Origin: Thermosipho atlanticus DSM 15807
GTDB taxonomy: Bacteria; Thermotogota; Thermotogae; Thermotogales; Fervidobacteriaceae
Direction: 5' to 3'
NCBI RefSeq assembly: GCF_900129985.1
Contig: NZ_FQXN01000002.1
Span: 124,001-188,000 of the forward strand
Length of the DNA: 64,000 bases
Shown here piece by piece: positions 8,928-20,549 of this stretch. Position numbers and translations under genes: made by a program. The first letter of the stretch is position 1. Every line of letters begins with the position of its first letter. Below the pieces are notes generated by a model. It was not told the DNA's origin. It searched no databases and saw only the letters and a list, made by a program, of their open reading frames with translations.

Positions 8928-11858
8928 GTGAAATGGGAACTAAAACAAATTAATAAGGAGTTGGTAGAAAAGTTTTCAAAGGAACTCAATGTTCCTTTTT
9001 TAACTGCTCAGTTATTAATTAATAGAGGTTTTACAGATTTAAATAGTGCTAATAGATTTATTTATCCGAAGCGTGACCACCTTCGCTCGCCATTTTTATT
9101 AAAAGATATGGATAAAGCAGTAAATTATTTACTTATGGCTAGGGATAAAAAATATCCCGTGTTTGTTTATGGTGATTATGATGTAGATGGTATAACTGGT
9201 GCAGCAACATTAGTTAGCTTTTTACGAAAATTTGGTTGGAATGTAGATTATTACATTCCTAATAGGTTAGATGAAGGATATGGAATTCAACCGAATATGA
9301 TTGAAGAGTATGCAAAGAAAGGTTATAAAGTTTTATTGAGTGTTGACTGTGGAATCACGAGTTTTGAAGCAGTCGAGAGAGCTAGAGAATTAGGAATGAT
9401 CGTAATTATTACTGATCATCACTCCGTCAAAGAGAAGATACCAAATGCACATGCTGTTGTTGATCCTAAGAGACACGATGATCCATATCCTTTTAAAGAT
9501 TTTGCTGGCGTAGGAGTGGCATATAAATTAATCAATGCAATTGCTGAGAAATTAGATATACCAAGGGAAGAAACAGATGCTTTACTAGATTTAGTAGCAC
9601 TGGGAACAATAGCTGATATGGTAGATCTAGTTGATGAGAATAGATATATAGTAAAAGAAGGTTTAAAAAAGTTGAATGATACAAAAAGAGTGGGACTTGT
9701 TCAATTGATGAAAAAATTGAATATCACCAATATTTCTAGTCAAGATATTGGATATAGGGTTGCGCCGAAATTAAATGCTGCTGGAAGGCTCTACTCTGCT
9801 GAAGATGCTTTCAAATTGATAATGACGGAAAGTATTTCTTCAGCAGAACAACTTGCGGAAATTTTGATGGGATATAATTTCACCCGCCAAGAGATTGAAA
9901 ATAAAATATTTGAAGAAGCTATTGAAAAGATTGAAACATCAAATCTGAAAGACCTTCCACTTCTAGTAGTTTATAGTAAAAATTGGCATGCGGGAGTTTT
10001 AGGTATTGTTGCTACGAAGTTAGTTCAAAGATACAACAAACCTTCATTAGTTATTACAATTGAAGATGGAGTAGGAAGGGGCTCAGGTAGAAGTGTAGAT
10101 GGGGTTAATATTTTGGAGGTATTAAGTGAATTTTCGGAGTTTTTTGAGGAATTTGGTGGACATCCGATGGCTGTTGGTTTTAGTATAGCTGAAAGCAAGA
10201 TAGAAGACTTTATAGATGCAATTTCCAATCGATTTAATGAAACATTTTTCAAATCGGATACAAAAATAGAAATAGATGCAATTTTAGGAATAGATGAAAT
10301 CGACGAAGAAATATTAAATGCTTTGAGTTTTCTCGAACCATATGGACATGGAAACCCGGAACCGGTGTTTATGATAAAGAATTCTGTAGTTGACAAAATA
10401 AGGTTTTTTGGAAGTAGTGGAACAAATGTAAGAATGAGCCTGAGAGGTAAAAATCGGATAATTGAGGGAATTGGTTTTGGACTTAGAAAAAGCTACAACG
10501 AAATCCCAGCAATTCAAACATTTTTAACATCTCTAGATGTTGCTGCAAATATTAGGCAAAATGGTGTTGGGCCAATATTGAATGTTATTGATTTTAAAGT
10601 TTCTTCTTCATCAGATGAAGAATATAAAGATAAGTATTTTATATATTCTTTTACAAATAACTGGAAGAATCAGCATTCAAGTGATTTTGAACATTATTCA
10701 ACTTCCGATGAACTTGCCCAAAGGTATGAGAAAATCGAAAAGTATCTTAATATTAATAGACCTTTTGTCTTACAATCTGATCCTTCAACCAGGAATGCGT
10801 TTTTAATGCTTTTAATGCGGAAAGGGCGAACACTTATAGTGAATTCCACAAATATAGATGCCCTTCACGTCTATGAAAGTTTGTCTAGGCATTCACCGCA
10901 GGAACTTTCATTTGTCAATTCATTAAGTAGAAAATATTCAAGTCATGTAATTACAAATGCAATAATGGTTATCGAAGGAGAAATCAATATTGATGATTTT
11001 GATTTCATTGTTTTGAATGAAATTCAATTTCTTTCTTCTCTTTCTTATGATCTATTTTCAAAGCTCATTTCAAAGATAAGTAAAAAAGAAGTTATTATAA
11101 CTTCTTTGTATAAATTTGAAACAAATTTACCATTATACATCGAGGAAAAGAAATTAAATTTTGGTTTGGAAGATAGAAGAGAAAGTGATAAAACCGTCAA
11201 ACATGATTCTGAAGCAATAGCATTCTTATTTTCTAATTTCTCGTACGTAACAAAATTTTATGAAAAACTAATTAAAAATGGATTTTATTACAAAGATTTG
11301 GTTTTTTACAGCCCTATCCTTGAACCTTTCCAAAAACGTGCAATAAGTACTCTTGTAAAAAAAAGAAGGATTAAAAAAATTGTATGTTCTACAAATTCTG
11401 ATGGTTTACCTTCAATGCTCCAAAACGGTGTTGAAATAAGATTATATGATTTTCCTTTAACAATTAAAGAATTAATTGACGCCGTTTCTGGAGACTCATA
11501 TTCAATTTTACAACTTTTTTACAACAAAGAGGATGCACAACGAAGATTGAGACATCTTAGAAACATATTCCCGGATGAGAAAACAGTGAAAGAAGTTTTG
11601 CAAGTGATTGAAAGTAAGAATATAATAGATGAAGAAACGATTAGGAAATTATCTGAAGAGCGAAAAATACCTTTGAAAGTTTTAAAATCGATAATAAAAG
11701 ATTTTAAAGAAAAGAGACCAATTTTAAGACTTAAAGAACGAGAAGTTGAAATACCATATTTTGAAAAATATACAATGAGGCTATTAAATACACCTGTAAA
11801 AGATATTTATAAGATGATAGAGGAAAGGGATATGTACGATGTATTTTTACAATTGTAG
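8928..11858 (+). CDS. recJ: Single-stranded-DNA exonuclease RecJ with long C-terminal extension
   Basis: RecJ degrades single-stranded DNA 5'-3' in repair and recombination. The DHH domain has YGDYDVDGITGAA (about 81-93), SVDCGI, ITDHHSV and VDPKR. DHHA1 has GRGSGRSVDG and GGHPMAVGFS (about 408-417). An OB-like part ends near 560. About 410 further residues follow, far longer than the usual 560-800-residue RecJ. They resemble a decayed two-lobe helicase: LQSDPSTRNAF near 613 where a P-loop would be, FIVLNEIQFL near 690 like a Walker B box, and ILQLFYNKEDAQRRLRHL near 856 like the end of RecQ helicase lobe 2. GTG 8928 is chosen because AAGGAAGGAG lies 7 nt upstream; the frame is open further upstream but precedes the likely promoter. 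Confidence 0.9.
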   Translation: MKWELKQINKELVEKFSKELNVPFLTAQLLINRGFTDLNSANRFIYPKRDHLRSPFLLKDMDKAVNYLLMARDKKYPVFVYGDYDVDGITGAATLVSFLRKFGWNVDYYIPNRLDEGYGIQPNMIEEYAKKGYKVLLSVDCGITSFEAVERARELGMIVIITDHHSVKEKIPNAHAVVDPKRHDDPYPFKDFAGVGVAYKLINAIAEKLDIPREETDALLDLVALGTIADMVDLVDENRYIVKEGLKKLNDTKRVGLVQLMKKLNITNISSQDIGYRVAPKLNAAGRLYSAEDAFKLIMTESISSAEQLAEILMGYNFTRQEIENKIFEEAIEKIETSNLKDLPLLVVYSKNWHAGVLGIVATKLVQRYNKPSLVITIEDGVGRGSGRSVDGVNILEVLSEFSEFFEEFGGHPMAVGFSIAESKIEDFIDAISNRFNETFFKSDTKIEIDAILGIDEIDEEILNALSFLEPYGHGNPEPVFMIKNSVVDKIRFFGSSGTNVRMSLRGKNRIIEGIGFGLRKSYNEIPAIQTFLTSLDVAANIRQNGVGPILNVIDFKVSSSSDEEYKDKYFIYSFTNNWKNQHSSDFEHYSTSDELAQRYEKIEKYLNINRPFVLQSDPSTRNAFLMLLMRKGRTLIVNSTNIDALHVYESLSRHSPQELSFVNSLSRKYSSHVITNAIMVIEGEINIDDFDFIVLNEIQFLSSLSYDLFSKLISKISKKEVIITSLYKFETNLPLYIEEKKLNFGLEDRRESDKTVKHDSEAIAFLFSNFSYVTKFYEKLIKNGFYYKDLVFYSPILEPFQKRAISTLVKKRRIKKIVCSTNSDGLPSMLQNGVEIRLYDFPLTIKELIDAVSGDSYSILQLFYNKEDAQRRLRHLRNIFPDEKTVKEVLQVIESKNIIDEETIRKLSEERKIPLKVLKSIIKDFKEKRPILRLKEREVEIPYFEKYTMRLLNTPVKDIYKMIEERDMYDVFLQL

Positions 11859-11866
11859 GTGAGAAA

Positions 11867-12481
11867 TTGATAATTGCAATTGATTATGGAGAAAGCAAAT
11901 GTGGTTATGCTTTTGGCGAGAAGTTTATTAGAAAAAGTGGTACTGTCAAAAGAAGTGAGTTAAATAATATTTTAAAAAATTTCAAAGAAGTAGTTTTAGG
12001 TTTTCCTTTGTCTATGAGTGGAAATTATTCCACTCAAAGTTATAAAGTATTAAAGTATGCCGAAAAGCTTTTAAGAAAAGGTTTTAAAGTTTTCTTATAT
12101 GATGAAAGGTTAACAACTTCGATGGCGGCATCTTTCGGTATAAAAGAAGATGACACTTTTAGTGCAAGACAAATATTCCTAGATTATATATCTAATCCAA
12201 AAGTTGCTCAGGAATTTAGGCTTTTAAAGGAATTAGAAGAAAGAAAGATAGAAGTTCCTGGAAAAGTGTTATACTACGAAAGTTTACCTATTAAAAATTT
12301 GAAAGGTGATGTTTGTACCAAAAATTATTCTTTAGCTTATTTACATATGAAAAAAGGCAATTTTGTATTTGGGAATCCCGATACAATTGTAGAAAAATAT
12401 GATTTAATAATTACTCAAAGAGAGGATAAAGATAAAGTAGGTAAATATTTAAAAAGCGATGGGCAATTGTTAGTGATATAG
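11867..12481 (+). CDS. YqgF/RuvX-like RNase H-fold nuclease with extra C-terminal domain
   Basis: The first about 125 residues match the YqgF family: IIAIDYGESKCGYAF (acidic residue 6), VVLGFPLSMSG, YDERLTTSMA and DDTFSARQIFLDYI. YqgF enzymes process pre-16S rRNA and were proposed as Holliday junction resolvases. The usual length is about 135-150 residues, but this one has 204. The last about 75 residues (from VPGKVLYYESLPIKN to the end) form an unrecognised domain ending YLKSDGQLLVI. The TTG start at 11867 follows GGTGAG, 8 nt after the recJ stop. It is in the recJ transcript and immediately precedes the tRNA gene. Confidence 0.75.
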   Translation: MIIAIDYGESKCGYAFGEKFIRKSGTVKRSELNNILKNFKEVVLGFPLSMSGNYSTQSYKVLKYAEKLLRKGFKVFLYDERLTTSMAASFGIKEDDTFSARQIFLDYISNPKVAQEFRLLKELEERKIEVPGKVLYYESLPIKNLKGDVCTKNYSLAYLHMKKGNFVFGNPDTIVEKYDLIITQREDKDKVGKYLKSDGQLLVI

Positions 12482-12491
12482 GTTTGGGTTT

Positions 12492-12568
12492 GTGCCTGTA
12501 GCTCAATTGGATAGAGCACTGGACTCCGGATCCAGAGGTTGCGGGTTCAATTCCCGCCAGGCACACCA
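12492..12568 (+). tRNA. tRNA-Arg (anticodon CCG)
   Basis: Full cloverleaf of 77 nt. The acceptor stem is GTGCCTG / CAGGCAC and the D stem GCTC / GAGC. The anticodon stem is CTGGA / TCCAG with loop CTCCGGA, so the anticodon is CCG and it reads CGG. The T stem is GCGGG / CCCGC with loop TTCAATT, and the CCA end is encoded. It starts 11 nt after the preceding gene and ends 22 nt before the peptidase start, so it must be excised from a protein-coding transcript or have an internal promoter. Confidence 0.97.
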
Positions 12569-12590
12569 AAAAATGAAAGGGGGAAATTCC

Positions 12591-13661
12591 GTGGAAAAGT
12601 TAAATAATTTGTTGAATGAAAAAAACATTGACGCGTTGTTAGTTATAAACATTGAAAATTCGAATAATGCAACTACTAGATTTATATCAGGTTTTTCCGG
12701 GAGTTTTTCGGTAGTTTTATTTACAAAAGATAGAAGAATTATAATTACTGATTCAAGATATTGGGAACAAGTAAAACTTGAAACGGAATTTGATCTTATA
12801 AAATTTCAAGGAAGTCAAAAGTTAATAAATTTAGTTGTGGAAACGTTGAGAAAATTAGATGTGAAAAGTGTCGGCATCGAGAAAAGTAAAATTTCTTTAG
12901 CATTATTTGAATCTTTAAAAGAAAGTTTGGATATTAATTATGTAGACGTCACTAATGAACTGTTAAATTTAAGAGCTGTCAAAAATGAAATTGAGATTGA
13001 AAAAATCAGAAAAGCTATTTATATAGCTGAAGAAGCTTTTAAAATGACACTTGAAATAATAAAGCCTGGTATAACTGAGAAGGAAGTAGCAGCGTACTTA
13101 GAATACCAAATGAAACTTTTGGGTGCTGATAAGATTGCGTTTGAAACAATTGTAGCATCTGGTTGGCGTGGGGCCCTCCCACATGGTATAGCTAGTGAGA
13201 AAAAAATTGAGAAAGGAGAACCTGTAGTTGTTGATTGGGGTGCAATTTACAAAGGGTATGTAAGTGATTTAACCAGGGTGTTTTGCATAGGTGAACCAGA
13301 TGAAAAAGTGAAAGAAATTCACAAAATAGTTATTGAAGCTCAAGAGAGAGCAATAAACGGTGTGAAATCGGGTTTAACCGGTGCAACAGTAGATAACATG
13401 GCAAGAGAGTATATTGAGAAAAAAGGATACGGAGAGTATTTTGGCCATTCACTCGGTCATGGAATAGGTTTAGAAGTCCATGAAGAACCAAGGTTTGGAC
13501 CAACGTATAAGAAAGTAATTCCTACGAATTCAGTTGTAACGGTTGAACCAGGGATATATCTTCCTAATGAGTTTGGAATAAGGATTGAGGATGATATTCT
13601 TGTAACAGATAACGGATGCGAAGTTTTAAGTAGTTTGCCCCGAAACATTTTTGTAATATGA
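12591..13661 (+). CDS. M24 family Xaa-Pro aminopeptidase/dipeptidase
   Basis: This metallopeptidase removes residues next to proline from peptides. The 356-residue protein has a creatinase-like N-terminal domain (1-125) and a pita-bread catalytic domain. Metal ligands are seen in VVDWGAIYKGYVSDLTRVF (two Asp), GHSLGHGIGLEVHE (His), VTVEPGIYLP (Glu) and GIRIEDDILVT (Glu). The true start is GTG 12591, preceded by GGGGG at 12579-12583. The same frame is open through the tRNA gene, which yields a false 33-residue extension. Its stop codon overlaps the atpZ start as ATGA. Confidence 0.92.
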   Translation: MEKLNNLLNEKNIDALLVINIENSNNATTRFISGFSGSFSVVLFTKDRRIIITDSRYWEQVKLETEFDLIKFQGSQKLINLVVETLRKLDVKSVGIEKSKISLALFESLKESLDINYVDVTNELLNLRAVKNEIEIEKIRKAIYIAEEAFKMTLEIIKPGITEKEVAAYLEYQMKLLGADKIAFETIVASGWRGALPHGIASEKKIEKGEPVVVDWGAIYKGYVSDLTRVFCIGEPDEKVKEIHKIVIEAQERAINGVKSGLTGATVDNMAREYIEKKGYGEYFGHSLGHGIGLEVHEEPRFGPTYKKVIPTNSVVTVEPGIYLPNEFGIRIEDDILVTDNGCEVLSSLPRNIFVI

Positions 13662-13906
13662 AGAAAAATAATAAAGATAACATAGGAAAAGAAATTGTAA
13701 AGTTAAATCTTGTTCTTGTATTTGGAACGACTGTACTAGGAAATATAATAGTAGGATATTTTTTGGGTAGGATATTTGATTGGCTGTTTAAAACAGAAAA
13801 GTTATTTGTAATAATATTTTTATTCTTTGGAGCAATTTCTGGAATATATAATGGAGTAAAACAACTTTTAAAGGAAGTTGAGAGGATTGAAAAACGCAGA
13901 AAGTAG
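13658..13906 (+). CDS. atpZ: AtpZ/AtpI-like ATP synthase accessory protein
   Basis: The 82-residue protein has two predicted transmembrane helices (about 15-37 and 48-65) joined by a short GRIFDWLFKTE turn. It ends in a charged tail. This is the usual size and shape of AtpZ, the small companion of AtpI encoded at the head of ATP synthase operons. Proposed roles are assembly of the c-ring or magnesium/calcium transport. The ATGA overlap with the peptidase gene couples its translation to the gene upstream. Identification rests mainly on topology, the GYFLGRIFD motif and position. Confidence 0.8.
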   Translation: MKKNNKDNIGKEIVKLNLVLVFGTTVLGNIIVGYFLGRIFDWLFKTEKLFVIIFLFFGAISGIYNGVKQLLKEVERIEKRRK

Positions 13907-14253
13907 TTTTTTTAAAAAAATTATATATGTTATAATCACTGTGTACGTTTTGGTAACTGTGATCTCTTTGTTTACAGTAAAAAGTAAAGTGTTTTTAATT
14001 TGTTACAGTTTGGGAACATTTGGGGCGATTTTGTACACGTATTCATTATACCGTGACATAATTAATATGTATAATAAGAAGAAAAGAACTACAAAGGGAT
14101 TTTATATTAGATATCTTTTCTCGGCAAGTCTTTTTTTACTTGGAGCTTCTCTTTTTGAAAAGAAAACTTTAGCTGTTATTAGTGTATTTCTGGGGTTAAT
14201 AAATGTAAAACTAGCAGCGTATATAGCAGGCTTTCTGTTCGGAGGTGACCGAC

Positions 14254-14270
<17 letters not shown>
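13887..14270 (+). CDS. atpI: ATP synthase protein I
   Basis: The 127-residue protein has four predicted transmembrane helices, as AtpI has. AtpI helps assemble the c-ring of the F1Fo ATP synthase. It lies between atpZ and atpB, the normal place. The start is uncertain: an in-frame TTG at 13878 directly abuts AAGGAAG, while TTG 13887 is 9 nt downstream of it and is preferred. The reading frame overlaps atpZ by about 20 nt and atpB by 17 nt. Sequence conservation is weak in this family. Confidence 0.75.
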
Positions 14271-15370
<1,100 letters not shown>

Positions 15371-15385
15371 TGCGAGGCGATTTAA

Positions 15386-15871
15386 ATGGAAATGTTTGAA
15401 ATTAATTTAACATCAGTTGTTCAACTGATGAGTTTTTTACTGCTTTTGTATGTGTTGAAAAAATTCTTGTATGATAAATATTTTGAGGTTACTGAAGCTA
15501 GAAAAGAAAAAATTGAAGGAGAAATAAAAAAAGCTGAAAGTTTAAGAAAAGAAGCAGAAATGCTAAAAGAGCAATCAGCGAAAGAGTTACAGGAAATAAG
15601 GGATAAATCTGACGAGATAATAAAAAAGGCTAAGGAAGAAGCTGAGAGAATAATCATGGAAGCTAGAAAACGAGCAGAAGATGAAGCAAGTAAAATATTG
15701 GTTTCTGCAAGAGAACAAATCGAACGTGAAAGGTCGGAAATGCTTTCTGAAGTTGAGCAAAAGGTTGGAGAGATAGCAATTGTATTAGCGATGAAGATTT
15801 TGAAAGGGACCCTTGATGAAAAAGCAAAAAAAGAATATTTAATGAAAGTTTTAAAGGGGTCTGAAAAATGA
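15386..15871 (+). CDS. atpF: ATP synthase subunit b
   Basis: The 161-residue peripheral stalk protein has one N-terminal membrane helix (about 8-27). A long, highly charged coiled coil of Glu, Lys and Ala follows (about 35-150). The length matches bacterial b subunits of about 155-170 residues. ATG 15386 is preceded by GAGG. The stop overlaps the start of atpH as ATGA. Confidence 0.95.
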   Translation: MEMFEINLTSVVQLMSFLLLLYVLKKFLYDKYFEVTEARKEKIEGEIKKAESLRKEAEMLKEQSAKELQEIRDKSDEIIKKAKEEAERIIMEARKRAEDEASKILVSAREQIERERSEMLSEVEQKVGEIAIVLAMKILKGTLDEKAKKEYLMKVLKGSEK

Positions 15872-16431
15872 GGTATTCGATAGTAGCTGGGAAGTATGTA
15901 AAGGCACTTTTAATTGTAGCTAAAAAACTTCAAAAAATAGAAAATTATAAAGTGTTACTTAATATCTTAAATATGATATATACAAATTTTTCTAGTTTTT
16001 TAAATAATCCAACTGAGAAAATAGAAAAAAAGATGGAATTTTTAGAAATTATTTATAAAGAAGTATTAAGTCAAACCAAAGAAGCACAATACGATGATAT
16101 TTTTAAAAAATTTGTGGAAATTGTTTTTGAGAATAAAAGACAAAAATATATTCCACAAATTGCTTTGATGTATAAATATGCTGCTATAGAAGTTGAAAAC
16201 AAAATACCAGTAAAAGTTGTAAGTGCCACTAAATTGAGTGAGGAAGAAGAAAAAGTTTTAATTGAATTTGTAAGAAAGTATACGGAAAGAGAACCGATAT
16301 TTGAGAAAGAGATTGATGAAGATTTAATTGCTGGAATAATTTTAGAGTTTGCTGGAAAAAGATTGGATATAAGTATAAAAGGAAGACTTGAAAAAATTGG
16401 TAGAGAAGTTTTTTCCTTAAGGAAGGGGTGA
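15868..16431 (+). CDS. atpH: ATP synthase F1 subunit delta
   Basis: The 187-residue protein fits the delta (OSCP) family, which joins F1 to the b stalk. Helical N-terminal domain [20 protein letters not shown] and the C-terminal motif [15 protein letters not shown] then [20 protein letters not shown], where the family has GG-x-D-S-hydrophobic, are visible. It overlaps atpF by four bases. Confidence 0.93.
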   Translation: MRYSIVAGKYVKALLIVAKKLQKIENYKVLLNILNMIYTNFSSFLNNPTEKIEKKMEFLEIIYKEVLSQTKEAQYDDIFKKFVEIVFENKRQKYIPQIALMYKYAAIEVENKIPVKVVSATKLSEEEEKVLIEFVRKYTEREPIFEKEIDEDLIAGIILEFAGKRLDISIKGRLEKIGREVFSLRKG

Positions 16432-16435
16432 AATT

Positions 16436-17959
16436 TTGAGAATAAATCCCGGAGAACTTGTAAAAGTTCTGGAAACTAAGATAGAGAATTTTAAAGAGGA
16501 TATGAATTTGGAAGACGTTGGGACTGTTATTCAAGTTGGAGATGGAATTGCAAGAGCGTACGGTTTAAATAATGTAATGACTAATGAAATGATAGAATTT
16601 GTTGAAACTGGAACGATAGGTATAGCATTCAATCTTGAAGAAGATAATGTAGGTATCATCATTTTAGGCGACTACAGAAATATAAAAGAAGGTCATACTG
16701 TAAAAAGACTGAAAAGAATTATGCAAGTACCAGTTGGTGAAAGTCTCCTTGGAAGGGTTGTTAATCCTCTTGGAGAACCTGTTGATGGTTTAGGTCCAAT
16801 TGAAACAAGTGAGTATAGAGATGTGGAAGTAAAAGCACCTGGTGTTATTTATAGAAAACCGGTTGATACTCCTTTACAGACTGGTATCAAGTTGATAGAT
16901 GCTCTTATTCCCATTGGTAGAGGTCAAAGAGAATTGATAATTGGAGATAGACAAACGGGTAAAACTGCTATTGTAATAGATACGATTATTAACCAAAAAG
17001 GAAAGGGAGTTTATTGTATCTATGTTGCAATTGGACAAAAAGCATCTGCGGTAGCAAGAATAGTTGATAAGCTAAAACAGCACGGAGCAATGGAATATAC
17101 TACCGTTGTTGTTGCAAGTGCTGCTGATAATGCAGCTTTACAATACATAGCACCATATGCAGGTTGTGCAATGGGAGAATATTTTATGTATAATGGAAAA
17201 GATGCGCTTGTAATCTACGATGATTTGTCAAAGCATGCAGTTGCTTACAGACAACTGTCACTTCTTATGAGAAGGCCTCCAGGAAGAGAAGCTTATCCGG
17301 GTGATGTATTTTATCTTCATTCAAGACTTCTTGAAAGAGCTGCCAGACTTGATGAAAAATACGGTGGTGGTTCTTTAACTGCATTACCAATTATTGAAAC
17401 TCAAGCAAATGATATATCGGCATATATTCCTACAAATGTTATTTCTATTACAGATGGACAGATATACCTTGAACCATCACTATTCTATGCTGGTCAAAGA
17501 CCAGCGGTTAATATTGGTTTGTCAGTTTCACGTGTTGGTGGTGCAGCACAGGTTAAAGCTATGAAACAAGTAGCTGGTTCCTTGAAACTTGATCTTGCAC
17601 AATATCAAGAACTTGAAACATTTGCTCAATTTGCAACAGAGCTTGATTCTGCTACGCAAGCTCAAATTATCAGAGGACAAAGACTTATGGAATTAATGAA
17701 ACAAGAACAGTATTCGCCTCTTGAAGTTGAAGAACAAGTTGTGGTTTTATTTGCCGGTATAAATGGATATCTTGATGATATTCCTGTGGAAATGGTGCAA
17801 ACATTTGAGAAAAGATTTTTACAATTTATACATGAAAATAAACAGGAGATTTTAAATAAAATAAAAGAAGAAAAAGTTTTAACTGAGGAAATTGAAAATG
17901 AACTTAGGAAAGCTATTGAAGAATTTAGAAGCGATTTTCTCAAGTTTCTTGGGAAGTGA
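16436..17959 (+). CDS. atpA: ATP synthase F1 subunit alpha
   Basis: The 507-residue alpha subunit has the Walker A motif [13 protein letters not shown] (about 168-180), the Walker B region [17 protein letters not shown] (about 262) and the F1 signature [17 protein letters not shown] with the Arg finger (about 365). It starts with TTG 16436 behind GGAAGGGGTG. The order delta-alpha-gamma-beta-epsilon is the standard one. Confidence 0.97.
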   Translation: MRINPGELVKVLETKIENFKEDMNLEDVGTVIQVGDGIARAYGLNNVMTNEMIEFVETGTIGIAFNLEEDNVGIIILGDYRNIKEGHTVKRLKRIMQVPVGESLLGRVVNPLGEPVDGLGPIETSEYRDVEVKAPGVIYRKPVDTPLQTGIKLIDALIPIGRGQRELIIGDRQTGKTAIVIDTIINQKGKGVYCIYVAIGQKASAVARIVDKLKQHGAMEYTTVVVASAADNAALQYIAPYAGCAMGEYFMYNGKDALVIYDDLSKHAVAYRQLSLLMRRPPGREAYPGDVFYLHSRLLERAARLDEKYGGGSLTALPIIETQANDISAYIPTNVISITDGQIYLEPSLFYAGQRPAVNIGLSVSRVGGAAQVKAMKQVAGSLKLDLAQYQELETFAQFATELDSATQAQIIRGQRLMELMKQEQYSPLEVEEQVVVLFAGINGYLDDIPVEMVQTFEKRFLQFIHENKQEILNKIKEEKVLTEEIENELRKAIEEFRSDFLKFLGK

Positions 17960-17965
17960 TAAACG

Positions 17966-18787
17966 ATGAGCAGAGGAAAACTTTTACAGATCAAAAGAAG
18001 AGTCCAATCTACGGAATCTTTGAAAAAGATTACAAAAGCTATGGAAATGGTTGCAACAGCAAGAGTAAAAAAGATCGAGAAAAAACTGCAAAATGTTAGA
18101 GAATTTTTGAGAGAAACAAAAAGGTTGATTGAGAATGTTGAACTAGAAGGAAATCATCCTTTTTTGACGGGGCAAGGTAAAAAAGCTTTAGTAGTTTTGT
18201 CAACTGATATGGGTCTTTGTGGAGCTTTTCCTGCTGAAATTGCAAGATTTGCTTTGTATGTGATCGAAAAAGAAAACATTGATTATGTTTATTCAGTTGG
18301 GACAAAAACAACACCTTACTTTAGAAAAAATGAAAAAACAAAGAGAATATATGAGAGAGTTTATGATGTTCCAACTTTTGATTTTGCTAATACAGTAATG
18401 TTGGATTTATTGAATGATAATGTAGGAAGCGTTTATATAGTATACGGTCATTTTAAGAACAGATTAATGCAAAAACCTGAGGTAATAAAGGTGACACCTT
18501 TAGAGAAGAAGAGTTTAAAAGAGTCAAGATATGAATATGAACCAAATGTAGAAGAACTCACGGCATCGTTGTTACAATTTTATGTTTCAGCTAGTATCTA
18601 TTCATTGGCTTACGAAACAAAAGTTAGTGAATTATATGCAAGACAAAATGCAATGAGAAATGCAACAGAAAATGCCGAAGAGGTCATAAGGGATTTGACT
18701 TTAGAGTTAAATAAAGAAAGACAAGCATCAATTACCCAAGAACTTATTGAAATAGTTTCTGGTGCTCAAGCGTTACAGGAGGAATAA
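17966..18787 (+). CDS. atpG: ATP synthase F1 subunit gamma
   Basis: Gamma is the rotor shaft. The 273-residue protein has the N-terminal coiled-coil helix with TESLKKITKAMEMVATARVK and the C-terminal signature YETKVSELYARQNAMRNATE followed by NKERQASITQELIEIVSGA. The length is slightly under the typical 285, as in other thermophiles. It lies 6 nt after atpA and 23 nt before atpD. Confidence 0.96.
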   Translation: MSRGKLLQIKRRVQSTESLKKITKAMEMVATARVKKIEKKLQNVREFLRETKRLIENVELEGNHPFLTGQGKKALVVLSTDMGLCGAFPAEIARFALYVIEKENIDYVYSVGTKTTPYFRKNEKTKRIYERVYDVPTFDFANTVMLDLLNDNVGSVYIVYGHFKNRLMQKPEVIKVTPLEKKSLKESRYEYEPNVEELTASLLQFYVSASIYSLAYETKVSELYARQNAMRNATENAEEVIRDLTLELNKERQASITQELIEIVSGAQALQEE

Positions 18788-18795
18788 TTAAATAA

Positions 18796-20220
<1,425 letters not shown>

Positions 20221-20249
20221 AAATGCGTGGGCCGTTGGCTCACGCATTT
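20221..20249 (+). other. Strong intra-operon hairpin between atpD and atpC
   Basis: AAATGCGTGGGCC pairs with GGCTCACGCATTT through 13 base pairs including one G-U, with loop GTT. The stem starts at the base after the atpD stop. It has no U-run and is followed after 3 nt by the atpC Shine-Dalgarno, so it is unlikely to be a full terminator. Possible roles are mRNA 3' end protection, partial attenuation or control of atpC translation. Confidence 0.75.
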
Positions 20250-20265
20250 GTTGGGAGGTGTTGAT

Positions 20266-20547
20266 TTGATTTTGAAAATTTTTTCTCCTGATGGTCTAAT
20301 ATTTGAAAAAGAAGTAAAAATAGTAACTTTTAGAACTGTTGAAGGCGAAATGGGAATTTTGGATAAGAGAGCTCCTATGATCGGAAAATTAAAAGTTGAT
20401 AAACTTATAGCTAAAGATGAAAATAATGAATACAAATATATGATAGATGACGGCTTTGTACATTGTGATGGTAAAAATGTTATAATAGTTACTAAGGGGG
20501 TTAAAATTCCTAAGGATATGGATCCACATATTTATATGGGGGGATGA
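20266..20547 (+). CDS. atpC: ATP synthase F1 subunit epsilon (short form)
   Basis: The 93-residue protein covers only the N-terminal beta-sandwich of epsilon (KIFSPDGLIFEKEVKIVTF and GEMGILDKRAPMIG are conserved). The C-terminal two-helix domain that inhibits ATP hydrolysis in the usual 130-140-residue subunits is absent. The start is TTG 20266, 7 nt after GGGAGG. A longer frame from 20227 begins inside the hairpin and is rejected. The stop overlaps the upstream part of the degV start region. Confidence 0.93.
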   Translation: MILKIFSPDGLIFEKEVKIVTFRTVEGEMGILDKRAPMIGKLKVDKLIAKDENNEYKYMIDDGFVHCDGKNVIIVTKGVKIPKDMDPHIYMGG

Positions 20548-20549
20548 TT

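Noticed and set aside
12492-12590. Open frame through the tRNA gene giving MPVAQLDRALDSGSRG... as the N-terminus of the peptidase
   Set aside because: It is a translated tRNA-Arg, a well-known kind of false protein start; the Shine-Dalgarno GGGGG and GTG 12591 define the real gene.
20227-20265. Longer epsilon subunit starting inside the hairpin
   Set aside because: The start would be within the stem with no ribosome site; TTG 20266 has GGGAGG at 7 nt.
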